Source of the DNA: Anodontia alba | Lineage: Eukaryota; Mollusca; Bivalvia; Lucinida; Lucinidae | Reading direction: 5' to 3' | NCBI GenBank assembly: GCA_964016985.1 | Contig: OZ024830.1 | Location: forward strand, 20,732,387 to 20,796,386 | DNA length: 64,000 nt | Shown: positions 55,103-64,000 of the stretch, piece after piece | How positions within the stretch are numbered: the stretch's first letter is position 1 | Layout: the number at the start of each line of letters is the position of its first letter | The notes under the pieces: generated by a model | The model's database searches: none | What the model was told of the DNA's origin: nothing | What the model saw: the letters and a program-made list of their open reading frames with translations, nothing else | Program-made: the position numbers and the translations under genes

Positions 55103-56977
55103 TTAGCTCACCTGAGCACGAAGTGCTCGTGGTGAGCTATTGTGGTCAGTCAATGTCCGTCGTCCGTCGTGCGTCGTCTGTCGTCCGTCGTTCGGCGTCA
55201 ACAATTGCTTTAAAAGCCTACTCCTCCTGTACCCCTGGGCCAATTGACTTGATACTTGGTAGGAAGCATTAGGGTGACTTGTAGATCAAAAATAGCTAAA
55301 ATCGTTCCGATCGGAAATCCAAGATGGCCGCCATGGCCGCCATCTTGAAAATCTATTTTTCGCTTCTTCTCCTGAACCGAAAGGCCAATTGACTCCAAAC
55401 TTGCTAGGAACCATCAGAGTGACTTATAGATCAAAAATAGCTAAAATCGTGCCGATCGGAAATCCAAGATGGCCGCCATGGCCGCCATCTTGAAAATCTA
55501 TTTTTCGCTTCTTCTCCTGAACCGAAAAGCCATTTGACTCCAAACTTGCTAGGAAGCATCAGGGTGACTTGTAGATCAAAAATAGCTAAAATCGTGCCGA
55601 TCGGAAATCCAAGATGGCCGCCATGGCCGCCATCTTGAAAATCTATTTTTCGCTTCTTCTCCTGAACGGAAAGGCCAATTGACTTCAAACTTGCTAGGAA
55701 GCATCAGGGTGATTTGTAGATCAAAAGTAGCTAAAATCGTGCCGATCGGAAATCCAAGATGGCCGCCATGGCGGCCATCTTGAAAATCTATTTTTTGCTT
55801 CTTCTCCTGAACAGAAAGGCCAATTGACTCCAAACTTGCTAGGAAGCATCAGGATGACTTGTAGATCAAAAATAGCTAAAATCGTGCCGATCGGAAATCC
55901 AAGATGGCCGCCATGGCCGCCATCTTGAAAATCTATTTTTCGCTTCTTCTCCTAAACTCAAAAGCCTATTGACTCCAAACTTGGTAGGAGGCATTGGGGT
56001 GACTTCTAGATCAAAAATAGCTAAAATCCTGCCTATTGGAAATCCAAGATGGCCGCCATGGCAGCCATCTTGAAAATCTATTTTTCGCTTCTTCTCCTGA
56101 ACCGAAAGGCCAGTTGACTCCAAACTTGGTAGGAAGCATTGGGGTGACTTGTAGATCAAAAATAGCTAAAATCATGCCGATCGTAAAACCAGGATGGGTG
56201 CCATGGCAGCCATCTTGAAAATCTATTTTTCGCTTCTTCTCCTGAACCAAAAGGCCAGTTGACTCGAAACTTGGTAGGAAGCATTTGGGTGACTTGTAGA
56301 TCAAAAATAGCTAAAATCATGCCGATCGTAAATCCAAGATGGCCGCCATAGCAGCTATCTTGAAAATCTATTTTTCGCTTCTTCTCCTAAACCCAAAAGT
56401 CACGTAACTCGAAACTTAGTAGGAAGCATCAGGGTGACTTGGTAGATCAAATATAGCTAAAATCGTTCTGATCAGAAATCCCAGATGGCCACCATGGTCG
56501 CCATCTTGAAAATCTATATTTGGCTTCTGCTCCTGCACCGAAAGGTTAATTGACTCCAAACTTCGTAGGAGACATTTGGGTGACTTGTAGATCCAAAAAA
56601 AGCTAAAATTGTGCTAACCGGATATCCAAGATGGCCGCCATGGCAGCCATCTTGAAAATCTATTTTTCGCCTCTTCTCCTGAACTGAAAGGCCAGTTGAC
56701 TTGAAACTTGGTAGGAAGCATTGGGGTGACTCGTAGATCAAAAATAGCTAAAATTGTGCCGATCATAAATCCAAGCTGGCTGCCATTTAGAGTTTGTTCA
56801 AATGATCATGCTCAATTGACTGGCATGCCATATATCTTCTTCAAAATAAAGAACTGCTTAAATGATGATCTTTTCATTAGTTGCGATGACAGGATTGGAA
56901 AATGTTGCATAACATCTGCGTATCTGCAGTGGCTATGTCACTCAGGTGAGCGACCCGTGGCCCGTGGGCCTCTTGTT
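55103..56977 (+). mobile_element. Element E, helentron/HINE-like, 145-bp core repeats
   Basis: Starts TTAGCTCACCTGAGC with 5' hairpin (GCTCACC / GGTGAGC) and a GTCGTCCGTCGTGCGTC microsatellite. Ten core units of 145 bp follow (GCCGCCATGG-type block near 55328, 55472, 55617, 55762, 55907, 56052, 56197, 56342, 56487 and 56636). The end is CACTCAGGTGAGCGACCC, hairpin GGCCCGTGGGCC and TCTTGTT. The satellite around it gives the empty site ATTCATTATTTAAATATT. The filled site keeps every base and adds at most a duplicated TT. Short minus-strand ORFs (about 60-97 codons) repeat the core in translation and are not genes. Its last ~200 bp match the ends of C and D. Confidence 0.88.
55205..56770 (+). 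repeat. 145-bp tandem repeat, about ten units (core of E)
   Basis: Each unit contains CTTCTCCTGAACCGAAAGGC, CAATTGACTCCAAACTTG, AGGAAGCATCAGGGTGACTT, GTAGATCAAAAATAGCTAAA and ATGGCCGCCATGGCCGCCAT followed by CTTGAAAATC. The left units are almost identical and the right units more diverged, so the array has been growing from the left. Confidence 0.92.
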
Positions 56978-57829
56978 TAAATATTAGGGTATATAAGGTT
57001 GCAAGGTAATATTAAGTTAATATAGGCTGCTTTTCAGTACTAAGCATCACTTTTTTGTAAGGATGCAAGGTAAAACTAGTTTTGATAATTTTTCAACATT
57101 AAATTTCACTTTAAAGGTACTTTTTAAAGGAGATAATTTCATGTCTGCATAGGAAACTCTCAGACCTTAGGTCTAAAGAACTTTTGGTCATATCCCTTTA
57201 AGACACTTCACATCCACGTAAACAAGTAGTATTTACTAACCAACAGTGGTGGTACTGATGAGTCATCCAAATCAGGTTGTGTTCATCATGGCCTTCCCTG
57301 TTGACATCCAGGTTACATTTTGCTGTGGAACTTGTGATGTGTCAACTTTGGTTGGGATGACCAGGCATAATATATGCATTATTAAAATGTTAGAGTATAA
57401 CAGGTCGCAAGGTACTCTTTAAAAAAGATTGTTTTTAATTATTTAACTTTACATTTCTAATGTTGCAATGGAATAATAGTTATGAATAGAATAATTTTCA
57501 CCATGAAATACTACTTTAAAGATAATTTTGAAATTGTTAGATATCATGTGTGCTTAGGAAACTCTCAGACCACAGGTCTAAAGAATTTTCGGTCATATCC
57601 TGTTAATACACATTACATCCACTAGAGCAATAATCATTTAATGACCAACAGTCGTGTTACAGATGTGTTTCCAGAATGACAGGTTATACTAATCTGGGTC
57701 GTCACTGTTGGCACTCTTTTAACATTTTGCTGTGGAACTTGTGATGTGTTTACTTTGGTTGGGATGACCAGGCATAATCTATACATTATTATTTAAATGT
57801 TAGATAGTATAAAAGATTGAAAGGCAATA

Positions 57830-57873
57830 TAAGTTTTAAACAGGAAGATTGAAAGGCAATATAAGTTTTAAAC
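57830..57873 (+). repeat. Small local duplication in one satellite monomer
   Basis: AGATTGAAAGGCAATATAAG followed by TTTTAAACAGG is present twice in tandem only in this monomer. It is a private mutation that could tag this unit. Confidence 0.85.
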
Positions 57874-60800
57874 AGGCTTCTTTTTATTGTTAAATATTAC
57901 TCGTAAAAGGTTGCAAGGTAAAACTAGTTTTGATCAGGACTATTTTCATCGTTAAATTTCACTTTTAAGGTACTTTTTAAAATAGATAATTTCATCTCTG
58001 CATAGGAAACTCTCAGATCTTAGGTCTAAAGAACTTTTGGTCATACCCTGTTAAGACACTTCACATCCACGTAGGCAAGTAGTATTTACTGACCAACTGT
58101 GGTGGTACAGATGAGCCTTCTGAATCAGGTTGCCTTTATCATGGCATTCACCATCTGCATTTAGTTAACATTTTGCTGTGGGACTTGTGATGTGTCCACT
58201 TTGGTTGGGATGACCAGGCATATTATATAAATCATGTCAATGTTAGAGTTTAAATGTTGCAAGGTAAAATTGTAAATATGTTGTTTTTCCATTATTTTTT
58301 GAAATACTTCTGTAAGGTTGCAAGGTAATAACTAGTTTTGAATAGGATGCTTTTCATCCTTAAATATCACTTTGAAGGTATTTTTGAAAAGAGAAAATAT
58401 TATGTCCTCTTAGGAAATCACAAACCTTAGTTCTAAAGAACTTTTGGTCATATCCTGTTAAGATACATTATGTTCATTGGGGTAAAAGTATTTAATGACC
58501 AACAGTCGTGTTACAGATGTCTTCTGAATGACAAGTTATACTTATCTGGGCCGTCACTGTTGGCATCTTTTGAACATTTTGCTGTGGAACTTGTGATGTG
58601 TTTACTTTGGTTGGGGTGACCAGGCATAATATATATTCATTATTTAAATATTAGGGTATATAAGGTTGCAAGGTAATATTAAGTTAATATAGGCTGCTTT
58701 TCAGTACTAAGCATCACTTTTTTGTAAGGATGCAAGGTAAAATTAGTTTTGATAATTTTTCATCATTAAATTTCACTTTAAAGGTACGTTTTAAAGGAGA
58801 TAATTTCATGTCTGCATAGGAAACTCTCAGACCTTAGGTCTAAAGAACTTTTGGTCATATACCGTTAAGACACTTCACATCCACGTAAACAAGTAGTATT
58901 TACTAACCAACAGTGGTAGTACTGATGAGTCATCCAAATCAGGTTGTGTTCATCATGGCCTTCACTGTTGACATCCAGGTTACATTTTGCTGTGGAACTT
59001 GTGATGTGTCAACTTTGGTTGGGATGACCAGGCATAATATATGCATTATTAAAATGTTAGAGTATAACAGGTCGCAAGGTACTCTTTAAAAAAGATTGTT
59101 TTTAATTATTTAACTTTACATTTCTAATGTTGCAATGGAATAATAGTTATGAATAGAATAATTTTCACCATGAAATACTACTTTAAAGATATTTTTGAAA
59201 TGGTTAGATATCATGTGTGCTTAGGAAACTCTCAGACCACAGGTCTAAAGAATTTTCGGTCATATCCTGTTAATACACATTACATCCACTAGAGCAATAA
59301 TCATTTAATGACCAACAGTCCATGTTACAGATCAGTTTCCAGAATGACAGGTTATACTAATCTGGGCCGTCACTGTTGGCATTCTTTTAACATTTTGCTG
59401 TGGAACTTGTGATGTGTTTACTTTGGTTGGGATGACCAGGCATAATCTATACATTATTATTTAAATGTTAGATAGTATAAAAGATTGAAAGGCAATATAA
59501 GTTTTAAACAGGCTTCTTTTTATTGTTAAACATTACTTGTAAAAGGTTGCAAGGTAAAACTATTTTTGAACAGGATGATTTTCATCGTTAAATTTCACTT
59601 TAAAGGTACTTTTTAAAATAGATAATTTCATGTCTACATAGGAAACTCTCAGATCTTAGGTCTAAAGAACTTTTGGTCATACCCTGTTAAGACACTTCAC
59701 ATCCACGTAGGCAAGTAGTATTTACTGACCAACTGTGGTGGTACAGATGAGCCTTCTGAATCAGGTTGCCTTTGTCATGGCATTCACCATCGGCATTTAG
59801 TTAACATTTTGCTGTGGGACTTGTGATGTGTCCACTTTGGTTGGGATGACCAGGCATATTATATAAATCATGTCAATGTTAGAGTTTAAATGTTGCAAGG
59901 TAAAATTGTAAATATGTTGTTTTTCCATTATTTTTTGAAATACTGCTGTAAGGTTGCAAGGTAATAAACAGTTTTGAATAGGATGCTTTTCATCCTTAAA
60001 TATCACTTTGAAGGTATTTTTGAAAAGAGAAAATATTATGTCCTCTTAGGAAATCACAGACCTTAGTTCTAAAGAACTTTTGGTCATATCCTGTTAAGAT
60101 ACATTATGTTCATTGGGGTAAAAGTATTTAATGACCAACAGTCGTGTTACAGATGTCTTCTGAATGACAAGTTATACTTATCTGGGCCGTGACTGTTGGC
60201 ATCTTTTTAACATTTTGCTGTGGAACTTGTGATGTGTTTACTTTGGTTGGGGTGACCAGGCATAATATATATTCATTATTTAAATGTTAGGATATAAAAG
60301 GTTGCAAGGTAATATTAAGTTAATATAGGCTGCTTTTCAGTACTAAGCATCACTTTTTTGTAAGGATGCAAGGTAAAACTAGTTTTGATAATTTTTCATC
60401 ATTACATTTCACTTTAAAGGTACTTTTTAAAGGAGATAATTTCATGTCTGCATAGGAAACTCTCAGACCTTAGGTCTAAAGAACTTTTGGTCATATCCCG
60501 TTAAGACACTTCACATCCACGTAAACAAGTAGTATTTACTAACCAACAGTGGTGGTACTGATGAGTCATCCAAATCAGGTTGTGTTCATCATGGCCTTCA
60601 CTGTTGACATCCAGGTTACATTTTGCTGTGGAACTTGTGATGTGTCAACTTTGGTTGGGATGACCAGGCATAATATATGCATTATTAAAATGTTAGAGTA
60701 TAACAGGTCGCAAGGTACTCTTTAAAAAAGATTGTTTTTAATTATTTAACTTTACATTCCTAATGTTGCAATGGAATAATAGTTATGAATAGAATAATTT

Positions 60801-62437
60801 TCACCATGAAATACTACTTTAAAGATATTTTTGAAATGGTTAGATATCATGTGTGCTTAGGAAACTCTCAGACCACGGGTCTAAAGAATTTTCGGTCATA
60901 TCCTGTTAATACACATTACATCCACTAGAGCAATAATCATTTAATGACCAACAGTCCATGTTACAGATCAGTTTACAGAATGACAGGTTATACTAATCTG
61001 GGTCGTCACTGTTGGCATTCTTTTAACATTTTGCTGTGGAACTTGTGATGTGTTTACTTTGGTTGGGATGACCAGGCAGAATCTATACATTATTATTTAA
61101 ATGTTAGATAGTATAAAAGATTGAAAGGCAATATAAGTTTTAAACAGGCTTCTTTTTATTGTTAAACATTACTTGTAAAAGGTTGCAAGGTAAAACTATT
61201 TTTGATCAGGATTATTTTCATGGTTAAATTTCACTTTAAAGGTACTTTTTAAAATAGATAATTTCATGTCTACATAGGAAACTCTCAGATCTTAGGTCTA
61301 AAGAACTTTTGGTCATACCCTGTTAAGACACTTCACATCCACGTAGGCAAGTAGTATTTACTGACCAACTGTGGTGGTACAGATGAGCCTTCTGAATCAG
61401 GTTGCCTTTGTCATGGCATTCACCATCGGCATTTAGTTAACATTTTGCTGTGGGACTTGTGATGTGTCCACTTTGGTTGGGATGACCAGGCATATTATAT
61501 AAATCATGTCAATGTTAGAGTTTAAATGTTGCAAGGTAAAATTGTAAATATGTTGTTTTTCCATTATTTTTTGAAATACTGCTGTAAGGTTGCAAGGTAA
61601 TAACTAGTTTTGAATAGGATGCTTTTCATCCTTAAATATCACTTTGAAGGTATTTTTGAAAAGAGAAAATATTATGTCCTCTTAGGAAATCACAGACCTT
61701 AGTTCTAGAGAACTTTTGGTCATATCCTGTTAAGATACATTATGTTCATTTGGGTAAAAGTATTTAATGACCAACAGTCCTGTTACAGATGTCTTCTGAA
61801 TGACAAGTTATACTTATCTGGGCCGTCACTGTTGGGATCTTTTGAACATTTTGCTGTGGAACTTGTGATGTGTTTACTTTGGTTGGGGTGACCAGGCATA
61901 ATATATATTCATTATTTAAATATTAGGGTATATAAGGTTGCAAGGTAATATTAAGTTAATATAGGCTGCTTTTCAGTACTAAGCATCACTTTTTTGTAAG
62001 GATGCAAGGTAAAACTAGTTTTGATAATTTTTCATCATTAAATTTCACTTTAAAGGTACTTTTTAAAGGAGATAATTTCATGTCTGCATAGGAAATTCTC
62101 AGACCTTAGGTCTAAAGAACTTTTGGTCATATCCCGTTAAGACACTTCACATCCACATAAACAAGTAGTATTTACTAACCAACAGTGGTGGTACTGATGA
62201 GTCATCTAAATCAGGTTGTGTTCATCATGGCCTTCACTGTTGACAACCAGGTTACATTTTGCTGTGGAACTTGTGATGTGTCAACTTTGGTTGGGATGAC
62301 CAGGCATAATATATGCATTATTAAAATGTTAAGAGTATAACAGGTCGCAAGGTACTCTTTAAAAAAGATTGTTTTTAATTATTTAACTTTACATTTCTAA
62401 TGTTGCAATGGAATAATAATTATGAATAGAATAATTT

Positions 62438-62822
62438 TAACTTCGTAATACATTAACCTATAGATAATGTGCTATTCTATTCTGTTATTCACCCCCTCCA
62501 CAGAAAAAACGATCTTTCAGTCGTGATAAAGTCTTAATTCAGAAGGTCCCTTTAAACAGTTACCTGTATGACGTAGTTTCTTCGGCTCAAATGATCACGT
62601 GTCAGTTTCTTTTCTGTGGACTTTGATTTGTTCAAGGATTATTATTCTGTGTTAGAAAAAATGGATTAAAATTATTCTACACGGTTAAAATTTTTATATC
62701 CTTGACTTTCTCTGGTTCTATATTCACTCCTTCTACTATCTATGTACTTATTTTCGAAATATCGATTTTAGATTTCTTGTTTTCTCAATGTTAAATTTCT
62801 TCCTTTGTTTCCGCATCAGTCG
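62438..62822. other. Transition from satellite to retroelement-like sequence
   Basis: The satellite ends within a monomer at 62437 (ATAATTTT, then AACTTCGTAA instead of CACCATGAAA). The next ~385 bp are A+T-rich and show no ORF. They could be the 5' untranslated or terminal-repeat part of the element whose ORF follows. I could not identify an LTR or inverted terminal repeat. Confidence 0.4.
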
Positions 62823-63158
62823 ATGCATTTCGCCCGCGGCAACTGTGGCCATTTAAAAGCTAAATGGGATACACATTTATCTTGTTTAACTTGTAATTCT
62901 TGCACACGTATCTCTCCGTGTTGTATTTGCTGTTCCTGGACAGAAAAAGTTTGGAACCTAGCAGAAAGAAGACGTCTTCATGCCACTAGAAAATCAGTTA
63001 TGACGCAGAAGAGAAAACAGAAGAAATCAAAGAAATCCAAGAAGTCCCAGTCAGACATGTCTGACAACGGGACAGTTGATGGGAGCACTGCCCCTCATAG
63101 CTTTACTGCTCGGGGCAGGACCCATCAAGGTGGCAGCCTGGCGGACTTTAGAGTCTGA
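62823..63158 (+). pseudogene. Gag-like ORF1 N-terminus, zinc-binding (DIRS-type?), frameshifted
   Basis: The first ATG is at 62823; the open frame extends slightly upstream without an ATG. The product begins with a compact Cys/His segment: CGHLKAKWDTHLSCLTC, then CCICCSWTEKVW. The C-x-H, D-x-H-x-x-C-x-x-C and C-x-x-C-x-W spacing resembles the N-terminal metal-binding region of the Gag-like ORF1 of DIRS/tyrosine-recombinase retroelements, from memory. A very basic tract (KRKQKKSKKSKKS) follows. The frame stops at 63158, while the adjoining +1 frame is open through the boundary and continues the protein, so a frameshift lies between about 63060 and 63158. Role in a functional element: presumably nucleic-acid binding or particle formation. 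Confidence 0.45.
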
Positions 63159-64000
63159 CCGGGCACTAAGCCCACCAGTCACCAGTCACCGGTCATCCAG
63201 TCACCGGTCAACCAGTCACCAGTCACCCAGTCACTGGACAACTTATCTCCGGTCATCCAGTCATCCAATCACCGGTCAACCAGTCACCAGTCAACCAGGC
63301 ACCAGTCAACCAGGCACCAGTCAACTAGGCTCCAGTCAACCAGGCATTGGTTTACAGTCATTCGCGTATGACCTACAAACACAAATTCCACCTGGTTATA
63401 TACCTATAAATGTGCCTGTACAAAGCTACGCTCCATCCATAAGTAGCCATATTTCACATGGTAGTGTCCACAGACTATCCAATGTTTTAATTCCTGGATA
63501 TAAACGTTCTGAAAGACTAGAACTTCCTAATCCAGCTTCTTCCTCTAGACAGATAATGCCACTCGAACCTGATTTTTCGCAGATCTCAGATCCGAGTGTA
63601 ATGATTGAGCCTCCTAATTCAAATGATTTATTTATCTCCAGACCTTCAAGGAAGGATCAGTCAAAAAGAGAGCATAAATCTAAAAAGAGAAGAAGACATC
63701 GATCGTCCTCTTCTTCTATCTCTACTTCTAGATCAGACTCTTTGAGTTCTTCTCGGCGAAAGAAAAATTCAAAGTGATCTAAGCATTCTCATAAAAAGAG
63801 AAGAAGACGATTGATGACGCCTTCTTCTTCATCAAATTCCTCCCAATCTCAGCTTGACATTGGTAGATACACAAGGGCTCATAAATCTCCCCAGGTTGTT
63901 CAAACTCCAACTCCAATACAACCTGAGGCGACTAATTTTAGTCCAATCACTAATCAACCTATTAATTATGATCAGTTTCAACCGAATCTCACTCAACAGA
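63159..64000 (+). pseudogene. Continuation of the Gag-like ORF: Ser/Thr/Pro repeats and RS-rich tail
   Basis: This is read in the frame shifted relative to 62823-63158. It begins with imperfect minisatellite-encoded repeats (SHQSPSH, TSQPGTSQPGTSQ; DNA unit of about 12-15 bp around AGTCACCGGTCA, 63175-63345). A Pro-rich stretch (QIPPGYIPINVPVQSY) follows, then a strongly basic Arg/Ser-rich tail (KKRRRHRSSSSS). An in-frame TGA at 63775-63777 interrupts it, yet the same frame goes on with more Lys/Arg/Ser and Gln/Pro-rich sequence to the end of the window. It is therefore a decayed copy, and it continues beyond 64000. It could alternatively belong to another repeat class with a low-complexity Gag. 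Confidence 0.4.

Larger units (their letters stand above)
37830..62437 (+). repeat. Higher-order satellite: four ~409-bp monomers, ~1,635-bp unit
   Basis: Four monomer types repeat in fixed order: A (GGTTATACTAATCTGGGTCG), D (CAGGTTGCCTTTATCATGGC), B (GTTATACTTATCTGGGCCG) and C (CAGGTTGTGTTCATCATGGC). Type A starts at 38761, 40394, 42029, 43664, 45300, 46935 and 48571, with spacings of 1633, 1635, 1635, 1636, 1635 and 1636 bp. It then continues at about 52545, 54180, 57685, 59350 and 60990 around insertions. Same-type monomers differ by only a few bases, while different types in one unit differ far more. The array stops sharply at 62437. There is no ORF, only constant stops. Its role is unknown; length and order resemble centromeric or heterochromatic satellites. 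Confidence 0.95.

Noticed and set aside
37830..62437. Possible CENP-B box in the satellite monomer (TTCGGTCATATCCTG region)
   Set aside because: Spacing and key bases do not fit the TTCG....A..CGGG pattern. It also occurs in only some monomer types.
37830..62437. CRISPR-like array
   Set aside because: Periods of 409 and 1,635 bp with no short-repeat/unique-spacer alternation; this is eukaryotic satellite DNA.
33470..62437. CAAGGTAA in each monomer as repeated splice donors of a giant transcript
   Set aside because: There is no matching acceptor/polypyrimidine pattern and no open exon between them. The string is short and simply multiplied by the repeat.

Overview
The window looks like repeat-dense nuclear DNA of a marine bivalve mollusc. 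It is A+T-rich and contains no recognisable host protein-coding gene. The evidence for a bivalve is indirect. It carries many copies of short-hairpin-ended elements with tandem-repeat cores (the pearl/HINE kind of repeat known from bivalves), an intact BEL/Pao retrotransposon, tRNA-derived SINEs and a long complex satellite. I cannot name the genus. All homology statements come from reading the sequence and from memory of the families; no database was searched.

Layout. 1-117 is a decayed non-LTR reverse transcriptase fragment. 206-2396 (here family I) and 2726-4508 (A) are rolling-circle-type non-autonomous elements with tandem-repeat cores. 6727-14751 is a complete, apparently young BEL/Pao element on the minus strand, inserted into an older array of ~150-bp repeats (6481-6726 and 14757-16195). 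16.6-17.6 kb holds two repeat-derived ORFs. 17.57-21.4 kb is a large inverted repeat, into which a hAT-like element (8-bp target duplication), a helentron-like element (C) inside that, and a SINE were inserted. 22.57-27.82 kb is a Helitron-like element (G) that contains element D, which in turn contains an internally deleted LTR retrotransposon with a tRNA-Pro-type primer site. 28.95-30.69 kb is another Helitron-like element (F) carrying a small TIR element and a SINE. 30.91-33.39 kb is element B, a sister of A.

From about 33.5 to 62.44 kb the window is one satellite domain. Diverged ~400-bp monomers at the left edge pass into a highly homogeneous higher-order repeat of four ~409-bp monomers (period ~1,635 bp, about 12 copies). 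Three elements interrupt it: an inverted-repeat element at 34,846-36,164, an A+T-rich fold-back element of exactly 1,500 bp at 49,690-51,189, and helentron-like element E at 55,103-56,977. Because the surrounding repeats are near-identical, the pre-insertion sites can be read directly. After the satellite, 62.8-64.0 kb carries a broken zinc-binding, Arg/Ser-rich ORF that resembles the Gag-like ORF1 of DIRS-type retroelements.

The most interesting signals are these: (1) the alpha-satellite-like higher-order satellite; (2) a superfamily of at least six elements built the same way (5' hairpin, 145-180-bp tandem core, subterminal inverted repeat, 3' hairpin, terminal TCTTGT), with E giving direct evidence of insertion without a real target duplication; (3) core repeats that each carry a near-consensus transcription-factor motif (CTCF-like, YY1-like, CArG, nuclear-receptor-like); and (4) two unrelated inverted-repeat elements inserted at the same 13-bp dyad of the satellite monomer.
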